Shown: positions 17,670-27,582, numbered from the stretch's first letter. The stretch: DNA of 64,000 nt from Paenibacillus sp. NAIST15-1 (GCF_001894745.1 NZ_BBYF01000020.1:1-64000), one strand, 5' to 3'. The notes: generated by a model not told the origin, from the letters alone. A program made the numbers and translations.

Positions 17670-18326
17670 CTACACTCCTTTGAACATATTGATGTCCTTG
17701 CGAACGCGATGTAGCTGCGAGATTTTATCAATTTGCATGACACCTTCATGCACATAAGCAAATTCCATATGCGATTGGGTTACACCCCATTCATCTGGCG
17801 GTCTGCTAATAATTTCCCCGATGCGTAGTTGCGTCGGTGCAAATAACGAGGCCCCAATAACGGCAGATAGCTCTCCTTCTGCCCCTGCATGAACCATTCC
17901 ACGCAGCGCTCCTAGGACCATTACATCGCCAGTGCATATAATCATTCCGCTAGGATTGACATCTCCCAAAAACAATAAATTTCCTTCGTGGCGCAGCACC
18001 TGTCCAGAACGTACCATGCCGGTTCTCGTCTCAATACGATACCCCTTCTGCTCCGCCTTCTTGTCCTCAAAAGATTCAATCGAACGTACGAGTAAATTCC
18101 CCCGCTGACGCAGTACATCCAGCACTTCAGTCTTCTGCTCGTCTGTTACAGCGCGGGCTCCTAACTTGACATCGACATATACAATCGGTCCGTCGAAAAA
18201 ATGCGGTGTATGTTCAAGCTTGTCGCGCAATTCGCCCAACAAGACTGCAAATTCACACTTATCGTCAAGCAGGAACACTAGGCCGTCCTTCATGCCTTTA
18301 ATCGTTACCAGTGACTTGGCCGTCAT
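17670..18326 (-). CDS. minC: Septum-site inhibitor MinC
   Basis: FtsZ assembly inhibitor, 218 residues. The N-terminal FtsZ-binding domain (about 1-105) is variable; the C-terminal beta-helix (about 110-210) shows RSGQVLRHEGNLLFLGDVNP and the GEIISRPPDE end typical of MinC. It is followed directly by minD. A hairpin lies between mreD and minC. Confidence 0.93.
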   Translation of the reverse strand: MTAKSLVTIKGMKDGLVFLLDDKCEFAVLLGELRDKLEHTPHFFDGPIVYVDVKLGARAVTDEQKTEVLDVLRQRGNLLVRSIESFEDKKAEQKGYRIETRTGMVRSGQVLRHEGNLLFLGDVNPSGMIICTGDVMVLGALRGMVHAGAEGELSAVIGASLFAPTQLRIGEIISRPPDEWGVTQSHMEFAYVHEGVMQIDKISQLHRVRKDINMFKGV

Positions 18327-18412
18327 GAAAGGTCCCTCCCCAATTTTATCTTTTTCGAGATGGAAGAGGAAAGTTCCTGCAACACCGGGTTGAAAAAGAA
18401 ATTATCGATAAC

Positions 18413-18453
18413 AAAAAGGCATAAGCCGTCTGGAAACATATTCCAAGACGGCT
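18413..18453 (-). terminator. Hairpin after mreD, possible attenuator
   Basis: Stem AGCCGTCT/AGACGGCT (8 pairs) abuts the mreD stop. The T-tract (five T) is six bases away from the stem on the minus strand, so termination may be partial, letting minCD be read from upstream. Confidence 0.55.
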
Positions 18454-18454
18454 A

Positions 18455-18982
18455 TTACCCCTGTTCATCTTCGGCAGACTTCTTCCCAGACAAATGGTCG
18501 AACCATCTTCGCATCGGAACATATATGGCCAGCGAGAAGACAAGCTGTACAATCAAGCTTGGAATCATAAAATCGAATATCGCATATTCGAATGTCATTC
18601 CATGCAAGCCAAACAGTCGGTAAGCTGCATACAGCATCGTCTGATAGGCAAAGCTGCCGAATACAGAAATGATTATCATCGTAATCATGGATGTGTTGCG
18701 AGACGCAAAAAGTAATCCTGTCAAATATCCGAGCAGCCCCATGCTAAATGTGTGTGGGCCCAGCATATGGCCATAATATACAATATCCTGCAGAAACCCG
18801 AATCCCAATCCCATCATCAACGCAGCATGCCGATGATGATATACGGCATGATACAGTATTACGATGAATACCAGTTGCGGGACAATCCGTCCTTGCCACG
18901 CATCTGGAATAAATACAGGCAGCAGCGAACCTTCCAGCAGGAAGAGAATGAACATAAATACGATCATCCAGTTTCGATTCAT
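18455..18982 (-). CDS. mreD: Rod shape-determining protein MreD
   Basis: Integral membrane partner of MreC, 175 residues with five or six hydrophobic segments (MIVFMFILFLLEGSLLPVF at the start; GLGFGFLQDIVYYG matches the family's GxxxGxxxD core). The start overlaps the mreC stop by four bases. Confidence 0.88.
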   Translation of the reverse strand: MNRNWMIVFMFILFLLEGSLLPVFIPDAWQGRIVPQLVFIVILYHAVYHHRHAALMMGLGFGFLQDIVYYGHMLGPHTFSMGLLGYLTGLLFASRNTSMITMIIISVFGSFAYQTMLYAAYRLFGLHGMTFEYAIFDFMIPSLIVQLVFSLAIYVPMRRWFDHLSGKKSAEDEQG

Positions 18983-19881
18983 TGCTGCGCCTCTTTCCCC
19001 GTCTCCTTCATGTCCGGTGTGATAACGATGAACAACTCACGCCAGTCACGATAGGTTGCAGCAGGCTTAACCGTAGCAGAATGCGTCAATCCGATGTCCC
19101 CTACTTGCCGCGATACAACTTGGCCGAGAACGAGACCTTTCGGGAATGAACCGCCAAGGCCGGACGATACAATGGTATCTCCTTCTTCCAGCTCATCATC
19201 CTCTTGAATACGTGTCATTAAGAATGTACCACTGCTGTGGTCATAAGACTCAATCACGCCGAAAGACTTGTTTTCCTTGCCAAGTACAGTAGCTGATATT
19301 GCTGGTGAGTTCGGATCCTTCTCATCCATATTCGTCAACAACTGGACTGTGGAGGAGAATTCGAATACGCGACTGACAATCCCGACTACGCCTTCCGTCG
19401 ATATAACCGGCATACCTTGACGAACTCCATTTTTCGAGCCAAGGTTCAAGTTCAACGTCTGGTTAAATGGATCGGCCACATTGATAGACGTCACTTGTGC
19501 AATTCGGTATTTATAAGGCATATTCATCTGCTTCTGACGCTCCGTAAATTCCAGATCGTCTAGAAGTCTCTTATTTTCTGCCGCAACCGAATTGTAGTAG
19601 GCCTTATCCCTTGTATATTGCGCGAGCATCGTCTTCAATTGCTCATTTTCTTCGTGCAGTTCCTTCAGACTGGAGACATCCTTCACGAAATTCGATACAT
19701 ACGATGCCGGTCTGTAGAATATTTGCTGCACAAAGGTTACCGTATCATGCACAAATTTCTCTGGCCAAGTAAGGTTTAGGCGTCCGCCTAGTGTAAACCC
19801 CATTAACGCAATAAACAAAATAAGGCCAAACAACATCAAAAATAAACGTTTGTTCCCCAGAAGCTTAAACAGTATTAACAC
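18979..19881 (-). CDS. mreC: Rod shape-determining protein MreC
   Basis: Cell-elongation scaffold outside the membrane, 300 residues. It has an N-terminal membrane helix (about 10-32), a coiled coil (about 65-115, SSLKELHEENEQLKTMLAQ), and the two beta-barrels of the MreC fold (NLGSKNGVRQGMPVISTEG, SGLGGSFPKGLVLGQV). It is co-transcribed with mreB and mreD, though 188 bases separate it from mreB. Confidence 0.93.
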   Translation of the reverse strand: MLILFKLLGNKRLFLMLFGLILFIALMGFTLGGRLNLTWPEKFVHDTVTFVQQIFYRPASYVSNFVKDVSSLKELHEENEQLKTMLAQYTRDKAYYNSVAAENKRLLDDLEFTERQKQMNMPYKYRIAQVTSINVADPFNQTLNLNLGSKNGVRQGMPVISTEGVVGIVSRVFEFSSTVQLLTNMDEKDPNSPAISATVLGKENKSFGVIESYDHSSGTFLMTRIQEDDELEEGDTIVSSGLGGSFPKGLVLGQVVSRQVGDIGLTHSATVKPAATYRDWRELFIVITPDMKETGKEAQQ

Positions 19882-19969
19882 CTTCTCATCGTAAAGAGGT
19901 ACTCGTTCCCTCAGAAAAGAGGTCGCTCACGATGTCCACTTGCCATCATGAAGTCGTTTCCGCAAGCTT

Positions 19970-20043
19970 ATGCCCAAGCATTAGGCTTGGCAGCAACCTT
20001 CAGTGATAACAATGCCCGCGTCGTTGGAACGAATCGACGCGGG
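19970..20043 (-). other. Two hairpins in the mreB-mreC gap
   Basis: A 9-base-pair stem CCCGCGTCG/CGACGCGGG (20015-20043) and a 6-base-pair stem CCAAGC/GCTTGG around 19970-19990. Neither is followed by a good T-tract on the minus strand, so they look like RNA-processing or stability elements rather than terminators. Confidence 0.5.
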
Positions 20044-20069
20044 TATCAGACTCCCTCATGGGCGTATTC

Positions 20070-21104
20070 TTATCGTTTGGAACGAAGCGCAGAGCTGCTG
20101 CGTCCCTTGAACAAATGAATATTATCAAGCGCGCGTCCAGTACCAATCGCTACGCAATCAAGCGGATTCTCTGCCACGATGACCGGCATGCCAGTCTCAC
20201 GAGCAAGCAGCTTATCCAAATTACGAAGCAAAGCGCCGCCACCTGTCAATACAATACCGCGATCCATAATATCAGCTGCAAGCTCAGGAGGACATTTCTC
20301 CAATGTTACCTTAACAGCCTCAACAATAGAGCTCACTGTATCAGCCAAAGCATCTGTAATTTCGTTCGAGGAGATCGTGAGCGGCTTCGGAAGACCTGTC
20401 AGCAAGTCGCGACCGCGAATCTCCATCTGCTCTTCTTCATCAAGCCCCATAGCCGAGCCGATATCCATCTTCAGCTGTTCAGCTGTACGCTCACCAATCA
20501 TCAAGTTGTATTGGCGCTTAATGAATTGAATAATTGCTTCGTCCATTTCGTCGCCTGCAACGCGAACGGAACGGCATGTCACGATACCTCCAAGGGAGAT
20601 CACCGCTACTTCAGTTGTACCGCCACCAATATCAACGACCATACTTCCTGTTGGTTCCCATACAGGCAAGTCAGCACCAATTGCTGCCGCGAACGGCTCT
20701 TCAATCGTATAAGCTTCTCTAGCACCTGCTTGCTTCGTAGCATCTTCAACTGCACGCTGTTCAACAGCAGTAATACCAGAAGGCACACATACCATTACGT
20801 TCGGATGACGCGGAAACAGCGAACGCTGCTTCTGAGCTTGCCGAATAAAATATTTTATCATAGTAGCAGTTGTGTCGAAGTCAGCGATGACGCCGTCCTT
20901 CATTGGACGGATTGCACGGATATTCCCCGGCGTACGTCCAATCATATTTTTCGCTGATTCTCCTACCGCTTCAATCGTCTTCGAATCTGTGCGGATTGCT
21001 ACCACAGACGGTTCGCGCACGACGACACCTTTACCGCGTACATAGACCAATGTATTAGCAGTTCCCAAGTCAATACCTAAATCTTTCGTAAAGCCACCCA
21101 ACAT
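20070..21104 (-). CDS. mreB: Actin-like cell-shape protein MreB
   Basis: Filament-forming ATPase that guides the elongation machinery. The start at 21104 ([18 protein letters not shown]) has AAGGAGATT upstream and gives 344 residues. Actin-fold motifs are clear: GIDLGTANT (phosphate 1), [12 protein letters not shown] (phosphate 2), and LTGGGALL (adenosine). First gene of mreBCD, 43 bases after radC. Confidence 0.96.
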   Translation of the reverse strand: MLGGFTKDLGIDLGTANTLVYVRGKGVVVREPSVVAIRTDSKTIEAVGESAKNMIGRTPGNIRAIRPMKDGVIADFDTTATMIKYFIRQAQKQRSLFPRHPNVMVCVPSGITAVEQRAVEDATKQAGAREAYTIEEPFAAAIGADLPVWEPTGSMVVDIGGGTTEVAVISLGGIVTCRSVRVAGDEMDEAIIQFIKRQYNLMIGERTAEQLKMDIGSAMGLDEEEQMEIRGRDLLTGLPKPLTISSNEITDALADTVSSIVEAVKVTLEKCPPELAADIMDRGIVLTGGGALLRNLDKLLARETGMPVIVAENPLDCVAIGTGRALDNIHLFKGRSSSALRSKR

Positions 21105-21147
21105 GATGTTAATCTCCTTTTTATAACCTTCAATCTCAATCATTATA

Positions 21148-21834
21148 TTACATGAGCCCGCGTTCCTTCAAACTCACATATTGGTTATCGCCAATAACCA
21201 AGTGATCCAGCAGTTCGATACCAACAATTTCTCCAGCTTCCATGAGCCGCCTAGTAAGCGCTACATCCTCTGGACTCGGTGTTGGATCTCCGCTTGGGTG
21301 ATTGTGAGCACAAATGATGGAAGCTGCACCACACTTCAGGGCAGCCTTGAAAACTTCGCGGGGATGTACCAAAGATGCATCCAGGATTCCGATCGTAACC
21401 GTCTCCTGTGCCATAATTCGATTCTTCGTATTCAGAAACAAACAAATAAAATGTTCCTTGTCATAGTATCGCATCGACTCCATAAGCAGATCGGCTGCAT
21501 CTTGCGGCCGTCGTACCTGCAGTGCATCCTCAAGACGAGAACGCGACATACGGCGTCCAAGCTCTAATCCTGCTTTTAGCTGCAGTGCCTTAGCGTCGCC
21601 AATACCACGAATCGCTGTCAACTCTGTCACAGACATATCGTGCAAATGCCGAAGCTGTCCTACGTGATTCAATATTCGCTGCGCTAATGTAATGGCCGAT
21701 TCATTTTTCGTGCCTGTACGCAGTAATATTGCAAGTAATTCAGCATGACTTAATGACTCTGCCCCATATTGCATCATGCGTTCTCTCGGACGTTCTTCAT
21801 GGGGAAGATCGCGTAGAAGTGGACTATGTCCCAT
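21148..21834 (-). CDS. radC: RadC/JAB-domain protein
   Basis: RadC-family protein, 228 residues from the ATG at 21834, which has AGGGGG upstream; the frame stays open further up without a better site. A helix-hairpin-helix region (about 40-95, [16 protein letters not shown]) precedes a JAB/MPN metalloprotease-like domain with the zinc motif [12 protein letters not shown]. Despite the name, its role in repair is not established. It lies between maf and mreB as in B. subtilis (ysxA). Confidence 0.92.
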   Translation of the reverse strand: MGHSPLLRDLPHEERPRERMMQYGAESLSHAELLAILLRTGTKNESAITLAQRILNHVGQLRHLHDMSVTELTAIRGIGDAKALQLKAGLELGRRMSRSRLEDALQVRRPQDAADLLMESMRYYDKEHFICLFLNTKNRIMAQETVTIGILDASLVHPREVFKAALKCGAASIICAHNHPSGDPTPSPEDVALTRRLMEAGEIVGIELLDHLVIGDNQYVSLKERGLM

Positions 21835-22000
21835 CTTACAACCCCCTGTAGTCGATTGTCCGGTCGCCATCATGCACCGACGAAGCACCATTGGTCGGCA
21901 TCCGCTGTTCCTAGGACCGTCTTGCATTCAACATTTCATACTCATCTTATCTCATTTACAATTACTGCTCCACCTTGCTGCTCCATACTGGCAGCGCCCA

Positions 22001-22609
22001 TTACGGGATGATAATGCCATACGAAGCCAGCATATCGCTAACAAGCGACAACGGCAATCCAACTACGTTGAAATAACAGCCTTCAATTTGCGTGACAAGT
22101 GTTGAGCCAATTCCTTGAATCCCATAGGCCCCTGCCTTGTCCATTGGTTCACCAGTTGCAACATAGCGATGTATCTGTTCATCTGTCCATGGCTTCATAT
22201 GGACTGTGGTTACACCATGCGCAACTTCTGTATGTTCGTCCGCTGAATCAATCATCGCCACGCCGGTATACACCTTGTGCGATCTTCCCTGCAGCCTAGT
22301 CAACATACGAACCGCATCCTCTTCATTCACTGGCTTGCCCAGCACTTCGCCATCCAAGACGACAATGGTGTCTGAACCGATGACAATACCGTGCTCACCA
22401 GCCGCCTTGCGGACATCTGCTACAGCCTGTGCCTTGCGCAGTGCCAGCGTCTCAACAATACAGTCAGGATCCAGATTGGGATCCACTGTCTCGTCTGCAT
22501 TACTAGGATGTACGACATAAGGAAGACCGAGTGAACGGACAAGCTCTTGTCTCCGTGGTGAGGAGGAAGCCATTACGATCGTTGGTCGCTCAAATTTGGA
22601 TATACTCAT
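22001..22609 (-). CDS. maf: Maf nucleotide pyrophosphatase
   Basis: House-cleaning pyrophosphatase for dTTP/UTP and modified nucleotides, 202 residues. The substrate loop ASSSPRRQEL, the DETVD segment and GSDTIVVLDGEVLGKP are present. It has been linked to septum inhibition in B. subtilis. GAGGAG precedes the ATG, and a sigma-A promoter lies just upstream. Confidence 0.93.
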   Translation of the reverse strand: MSISKFERPTIVMASSSPRRQELVRSLGLPYVVHPSNADETVDPNLDPDCIVETLALRKAQAVADVRKAAGEHGIVIGSDTIVVLDGEVLGKPVNEEDAVRMLTRLQGRSHKVYTGVAMIDSADEHTEVAHGVTTVHMKPWTDEQIHRYVATGEPMDKAGAYGIQGIGSTLVTQIEGCYFNVVGLPLSLVSDMLASYGIIIP

Positions 22610-22647
22610 TTTCGTAGTCGCTCCTCGCCATTTTTTGACACTGTTCT

Positions 22648-22676
22648 ATTATACGCGTAACTGGCTGTCGAAACAA
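22648..22676 (-). promoter_or_regulatory. Promoter for maf-radC-mreBCD
   Basis: On the minus strand TTGTTT (22671-22676), 17 bases, TATAAT (22648-22653), 39 bases before maf. The rest of 22677-22889 holds no gene; a weak imperfect stem (AACAGAG/CTCTGTT, 22804-22855) may end the spoIIB-like gene. Confidence 0.55.
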
Positions 22677-22889
22677 ACATTCAAATGATGATCTTTGCAA
22701 GATTTAGATGAACAATTTATGGTAATCTATGCAACAATCCCAAATTCATGCAGTTTTCTATCCTTCCCCTCACAACAATGCGAATGCAAGTTCTTATATA
22801 CAAAACAGAGCCCCTTCAAAGAGCTACGCTCCTATCAAAAGACTCTGTTCCCAACAATATAATTGGCATGTGATCTATTCCGCTCTCAG

Positions 22890-24254
22890 CTACACCTTCA
22901 TCGTACCCAACCAAACCGCCTCTGCATTCCGATAATGCATAACCGCCTGCTGGATACTCCATAAATGCGAGGACGAAGGCTGCTTATTATACTCATTCAC
23001 TGCACTGATTGCTGTGTTCATGCTCTGAACCAGCTCCGTCCAAGCTTTCTTGGACTGGTCGGGAATCCCTTTTTGCACGGTGCTCATTTGCTGTGTCCAC
23101 TTCTGATGCTCCTTCCGAAGCTGTTCCGTGATCTCTTGAGTGAATGCTTCGGTATTGGTTTTTTCTAAATACGCAATCGATTGAGACATTAACCATTCAT
23201 TCACCACGTCACTTTGGCCTAAAAATTGCTCCACGGAGGCTGAGTCACCTTGGAATGCCAACTTTGTAATCGCCGGACGGTTCAAGGTTCTCACATACAA
23301 GTCCACCTGCTTGTTCTTCAGCAACGCGCTCAACCCCATCGCATCCTCCTTCGAAGGTGCTATCGCGGCATACACGCGATGCTGCTCTGACTTCTCCTCC
23401 ATCGCAGCCAGCCCGAGTTCTCTCAGCTCCGCCGCTGCCTTCTGAGCCCCTTCTTCCTGAGCGAACACACCATATTGCAGCATGTAAAACACTTTCTCTG
23501 GAATATTCACATCCGTCACATACAGACCTGCTGCGGCTGCAGCCGAATTCCCTCCATTGCTAGTAGATGAGGACTTGCTTCCTGAATCCCCTGCCTTCAC
23601 CGTTCCCTGTTCGTTCAATGCCGTGTCCTTAGATGCTGGCTCTCCACCTTTTCCTTGCTTATCATTCGCGAATACTGGAATTGCATCACTTGGATTAGGC
23701 ATCGATACTTCGCCCTTGAATAGAGACAGAGCGAGAAATCCGAACAAGGCCCCCGTCGCGAGCGCGCCCGCAACGGAAGCAACGACTCTCCACACCGGGG
23801 GCTTGCGAGAACGTGTATGAATACCATGCCATAACAACTCGCCTTGATCACTAAGTGAACTAGAGGCAGGATCTTCAATAGAGGTTGGGATCGCATAACC
23901 GTTCTTCGGAATGTCACATTCAGGCTGACGATCCGACTCCCGAATCCAGCGCTCCACTCGTTCATCTTCGCTCTCAACCTTTTCTTGTTCCCGGTCATTG
24001 TTCGGAGCATCTATATCGACCTTTTCTATATGATGCCGATTCTCTATAGGAGTTGATTCACTATACTCTTCAAGTTCCGATACGCTCGCCCGCTCAACTG
24101 AAGCCCCATTCACAATCGTACCATCAGACATCTCCTCCCAATCTGTAAGCCGCTCTTTCTTCTTGCTCGCCTCTATGCCCTGAATCTCATGTTTATCCTT
24201 CACAGGCTGGGAATCATCGAATCGAAACGTCATCTTCGTTCGCATGTTGGTCAT
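22890..24254 (-). CDS. SPOR-domain membrane protein, SpoIIB-like
   Basis: 454 residues: an acidic, disordered N-terminal region (1-165), one membrane helix (about 170-195, VASVAGALATGALFGFLAL), a Ser/Gly linker, a SPOR domain (about 245-315, FYMLQYGVFAQEEGAQKAAA) and a helical tail. SPOR domains bind denuded glycan at septa. Topology and position between folC and maf match B. subtilis SpoIIB, which localises engulfment proteins to the septum. Sequence outside the SPOR domain is poorly conserved, so the SpoIIB call leans on synteny. Confidence 0.72.
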   Translation of the reverse strand: MTNMRTKMTFRFDDSQPVKDKHEIQGIEASKKKERLTDWEEMSDGTIVNGASVERASVSELEEYSESTPIENRHHIEKVDIDAPNNDREQEKVESEDERVERWIRESDRQPECDIPKNGYAIPTSIEDPASSSLSDQGELLWHGIHTRSRKPPVWRVVASVAGALATGALFGFLALSLFKGEVSMPNPSDAIPVFANDKQGKGGEPASKDTALNEQGTVKAGDSGSKSSSTSNGGNSAAAAAGLYVTDVNIPEKVFYMLQYGVFAQEEGAQKAAAELRELGLAAMEEKSEQHRVYAAIAPSKEDAMGLSALLKNKQVDLYVRTLNRPAITKLAFQGDSASVEQFLGQSDVVNEWLMSQSIAYLEKTNTEAFTQEITEQLRKEHQKWTQQMSTVQKGIPDQSKKAWTELVQSMNTAISAVNEYNKQPSSSHLWSIQQAVMHYRNAEAVWLGTMKV

Positions 24255-24431
24255 ATCCGAACACCTACCTTGTCCTATTGGTTACTAGTAGATTTATGCT
24301 AGATTCGAATCCAATAGAACCTACCTTACAAATTATTGGCTAGAAAGTGCGTCCGTCCTCCTATATGCGTCCTATCAAATCTTGCAACGCTAGCATATGA
24401 TATACAATCCCGCAGCAAAGGAGGGAATAGA

Positions 24432-24668
24432 ATGAACAGCAAGAAAAGCAAGAAAAGCAACTTGCGTTTGACCCCAGCTGAGGTACGTCGATTCGTTAGA
24501 CGAAATATCGGCCGTCGCGTGATTGTCGTTCTGTTTACTGGAGAAGTACTGGTTGGCAGAATCTTATCCTCGGGGCTTATCTCCTTCCGATTACGTGTAC
24601 AGCGCCGGGGCTTTTTCTTTATCCGTCGTATTCTATTTGCAGCTGTAGTTGCTATTAGACTTGTGTAA
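24432..24668 (+). CDS. Small basic protein with LSm/SH3-like beta pattern
   Basis: A 78-residue, strongly basic protein (about 19 Arg/Lys) with no recognised family. AAGGAGGG stands 7 bases before the ATG, so translation is convincing. After a polar KKSKKS start and a short helix (AEVRRFVRRNI), the rest alternates like a small barrel: RRVIVVLFTG, EVLVGRILSSG, ISFRLRVQRRG, IRRILFAAVVAIRL. The GxxV-h-TG-h-xG pattern recalls Sm-like or SH3-type folds. It stands alone on the plus strand between murC and the spoIIB-like gene, where B. subtilis has comC. The upstream CATATGATA fits a sigma-K -10 but lacks a clear -35. Confidence 0.7.
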   Translation: MNSKKSKKSNLRLTPAEVRRFVRRNIGRRVIVVLFTGEVLVGRILSSGLISFRLRVQRRGFFFIRRILFAAVVAIRLV

Positions 24669-24697
24669 TCCACTCAGACAAAGACAATAAGTCAACA

Positions 24698-24750
24698 GAA
24701 AAAAAGATCGAACGAAGGGCCAAAATCCTGACCCCCAGCTCGATCTTTTC
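24698..24750. terminator. Bidirectional terminator between the small basic gene and murC
   Basis: Stem AAGATCGA/TCGATCTT (24704-24711 and 24740-24747) with an interior partly paired loop and A/T runs on both sides. The genes converge here. Confidence 0.8.
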
Positions 24751-24818
24751 TTGCTATTCTAGTTGTTTACAGACTTACATCCCACTGTTGGAACATCGCT
24801 GACTTACTGCCAGAGATA

Positions 24819-26189
24819 CTACGATTTCAATGCCTCAGTTAAGTCACGCGCTGTCTTCCAAATATCACCTGCACCCATTGTGATTACCAAATCTCCGGAC
24901 TTCACAATTGATTTCAGATGCTCTAATGCATCATTCTTATCCGCAATGTACTGTGCGTTGCTGTTGCTGTTTTCGCGAATCCGGTCAACCAGTTTCGAAG
25001 AGTGTACCCCTTCAATCGGCTTCTCCCCAGCTGGAGAGTAGATATCTGTCAGAATCAGTTCATCTGCACCCTCAAATGCGCGGCTGAACTGATCGAACAG
25101 GAAATAAGTCCGCGAATAACGCTGCGGCTGAAATACGGCAACAATACGACGGTTTGTTGCTTTGGCAGCAGTAAGTGTTGCCTCAATCTCCGTCGGATGG
25201 TGAGCATAGTCATCTACAACAAGTACGCCCTGCTCTTCCCCAATTACTTGGAAACGGCGCTTAGCGCCAATAAAGTCCACGATGGCAGTAGATGCCTGTT
25301 CAAACGGAATGCCTGCACGCATAGCAACAATAATGGTCGCCATTGCATTCAACACATTATGCGTACCTGGAATAGACAATTGTACTGTGCCAAGCGCCTT
25401 GCCTTGATGATTCATCGTAAAGGTCATGCCGCGATCTTCCGCGATAATCTCTGTAGCTGTATAATCAGCCGCTTGCTCAATGCCGTATGTCACAACACCT
25501 GCGCCCAAGTTTGGAAGCATAGAACCAACAATCGGATCATCCGCACACACTACAGAGCATCCTTCCGGATTTACTTGTGATAGGAACTGTACATAAGCTT
25601 CCTTCAATCGCTCGAAATCCCCGCCATAATTCTCCAAATGATCTGCCTCTATGTTAAGTACAACCGCTATATGAGGGTGATAATTCAAGAAGGAGCCATC
25701 ACTCTCATCCGCCTCAGCTACTACATATTCACTATTTCCTGCTTGGGCGTTCGTTCCTAGGTTCGTCACTTCGCCACCAATAATATAAGTCGGATCTACG
25801 CCACAGCGTTCCATGACAAAAGCAATCATGGAAGATGTCGTCGTCTTCCCGTGAGCACCAGCTACAGCGATGCCTTTCTTCGCATTCAGCAAGCGCGCCA
25901 GCATCTGTGAGCGGTGAATGACTGGAATCCCTTGCTGTTCAGCTGCAACTCGCTCTACATTATCTTTCGGACAAGCCGTAGAGTATACTACTGTGTCTGC
26001 GTTCTGAACATAGGCAGGGTCATGCCCGATATGTACAGTCGCTCCCTTTTTGCGTAACTTTTCCGTCAAATCCTGTTCGGCCACATCGGACCCCGTGACG
26101 GTGTACCCCATTTCCAGCATGACACGAGCGATGGCGCTCATCCCATAGCCCCCGATGCCGATAAAATGAATATGTTCCGTCGTATTCAA
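24819..26189 (-). CDS. murC: UDP-N-acetylmuramate--L-alanine ligase
   Basis: Adds L-alanine to UDP-MurNAc in peptidoglycan precursor synthesis. A TTG start at 26189 (NTTEHIHFIGIGGYG) is preferred: it lies 7 bases after the folC stop with GGTGAG upstream, giving 456 residues, while upstream ATG codons would overlap folC. Motifs: HFIGIGGYGMS (UDP binding), AGAHGKTTTSS (ATP P-loop), DEYAHHPTE-like VVDDYAHHPTEIE. In B. subtilis murC is elsewhere, so this placement is specific to the lineage. Confidence 0.92.
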   Translation of the reverse strand: MNTTEHIHFIGIGGYGMSAIARVMLEMGYTVTGSDVAEQDLTEKLRKKGATVHIGHDPAYVQNADTVVYSTACPKDNVERVAAEQQGIPVIHRSQMLARLLNAKKGIAVAGAHGKTTTSSMIAFVMERCGVDPTYIIGGEVTNLGTNAQAGNSEYVVAEADESDGSFLNYHPHIAVVLNIEADHLENYGGDFERLKEAYVQFLSQVNPEGCSVVCADDPIVGSMLPNLGAGVVTYGIEQAADYTATEIIAEDRGMTFTMNHQGKALGTVQLSIPGTHNVLNAMATIIVAMRAGIPFEQASTAIVDFIGAKRRFQVIGEEQGVLVVDDYAHHPTEIEATLTAAKATNRRIVAVFQPQRYSRTYFLFDQFSRAFEGADELILTDIYSPAGEKPIEGVHSSKLVDRIRENSNSNAQYIADKNDALEHLKSIVKSGDLVITMGAGDIWKTARDLTEALKS

Positions 26190-26196
26190 AACGAAC

Positions 26197-27582
26197 TCAC
26201 CAACCCTTTTCAGATTCGGTCCGATGCAGAACGAAAGAACGCACGTCTGCAATCAGATATAATGTCCCCGTAACTACTGCTAAATCTCCTGGCTCTGTCA
26301 TCGCTTGTAGCTGTTCCAAAGCCTTATGCCAATCCGGCTCTACAAGAATGGTTGGACATTGTATATCGCCCTCGCCCTCCATCACTTGCTCGGCAATATG
26401 TTTCAAGCTCTCCGCATCCATCTTCTTGCGGAAATCTGGTTCTGTAAAAATAACGGTATCTGCTAAAGGTAGTATATGTCGTAGAACATCGGGATGATGC
26501 TTTGTCGACAGCATACCCATCATAATATGAAGCCGTTCATACCGGTACGTATCGCGCAGCGCTTGTGCAAGCGTCGCTGCCCCCTCCGGATTATGCGCTC
26601 CATCGAGCAGCATGCGAGGCTTCTCGCATACCATCTCTAAGCGCCCTGGCCATGCTGCACGCTTCAGTCCTTCTTGCGTGGTAGCATCCTCTAGCATGAA
26701 AGCCATATATTGTCGCAGCACTTCAAGCGCCATTAATGAGGCGGCCGCATTCTTCAACTGATGTGCTCCGTTCATCGTGAGCGACATTCCTTCCATCGAA
26801 CGGAATGGGCCGAAGAATGTGAAGTTCTGTTCATTTTCAATCGCATGGAGCAGTTCCACCCGGAACTGTTCGTTCATGACATACAGCGTAGATTGGTTTT
26901 TCTCAGCAGCCTGCTTAATCACTTCAAGCGCTTCTGGCTGCTCCACCGTCGTCACCGCTGGCACCCCTGGTTTAATAATTCCTGCTTTCTCGGCAGCAAT
27001 CTTCTCAATCGTATCCCCAAGTATGTCCATGTGATCATGGCCGATATTCGTAATAATCGATACGATCGGCGTCACGATGTTCGTTACATCAAGCCGTCCG
27101 CCAAGTCCTGTTTCCCATACGACGACATCCGGGAACGTCACTGTCGCATAGTACATAATGGCGAGCGCAGTTGATACTTCAAACGTCGTCGGCGAACCGA
27201 GCGGCGTTTGTGCGATTTCATCCACCAACGGCTTCAGCTTGTTCACAAGTTGAAGCAGCGTATCTTCAGGAATGTCCTCGTTGTTGTACTTTAAACGATT
27301 CGTATACTTCTCAATATAAGGAGAAGTAAATGTGCCGACATCATATCCGTTAGCAAGCAAGACACTTGTTAACATCGCACAGGTCGAGCCTTTACCATTT
27401 GTGCCCGCAACATGAATGAACTTCAAGCGACGGTGCGGAGAACCTAACCGCTCCATCAACAGTTCGATCCGATCCAATCCAGGACGGATTCCAAAAGGAA
27501 TTAAAGAATTAATCCAATCAATTGCGTCTTCTACCCGAACAAAAGGAAAATCGGTTGCTTCCGTCTCGCTTGTCGTAGGCAT
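26197..27582 (-). CDS. folC: Folylpolyglutamate synthase
   Basis: ATP-dependent addition of glutamate to folates (and possibly dihydropteroate), 461 residues. P-loop HVAGTNGKGSTCAM, the omega-loop SPYIEKYTNRL, and the second domain LLDGAHNPEGAATL are typical Mur-ligase superfamily motifs. It follows valS by 93 bases, which contain an imperfect hairpin with a poor T-tract (about 27612-27658), so read-through is likely. Confidence 0.94.
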   Translation of the reverse strand: MPTTSETEATDFPFVRVEDAIDWINSLIPFGIRPGLDRIELLMERLGSPHRRLKFIHVAGTNGKGSTCAMLTSVLLANGYDVGTFTSPYIEKYTNRLKYNNEDIPEDTLLQLVNKLKPLVDEIAQTPLGSPTTFEVSTALAIMYYATVTFPDVVVWETGLGGRLDVTNIVTPIVSIITNIGHDHMDILGDTIEKIAAEKAGIIKPGVPAVTTVEQPEALEVIKQAAEKNQSTLYVMNEQFRVELLHAIENEQNFTFFGPFRSMEGMSLTMNGAHQLKNAAASLMALEVLRQYMAFMLEDATTQEGLKRAAWPGRLEMVCEKPRMLLDGAHNPEGAATLAQALRDTYRYERLHIMMGMLSTKHHPDVLRHILPLADTVIFTEPDFRKKMDAESLKHIAEQVMEGEGDIQCPTILVEPDWHKALEQLQAMTEPGDLAVVTGTLYLIADVRSFVLHRTESEKGW

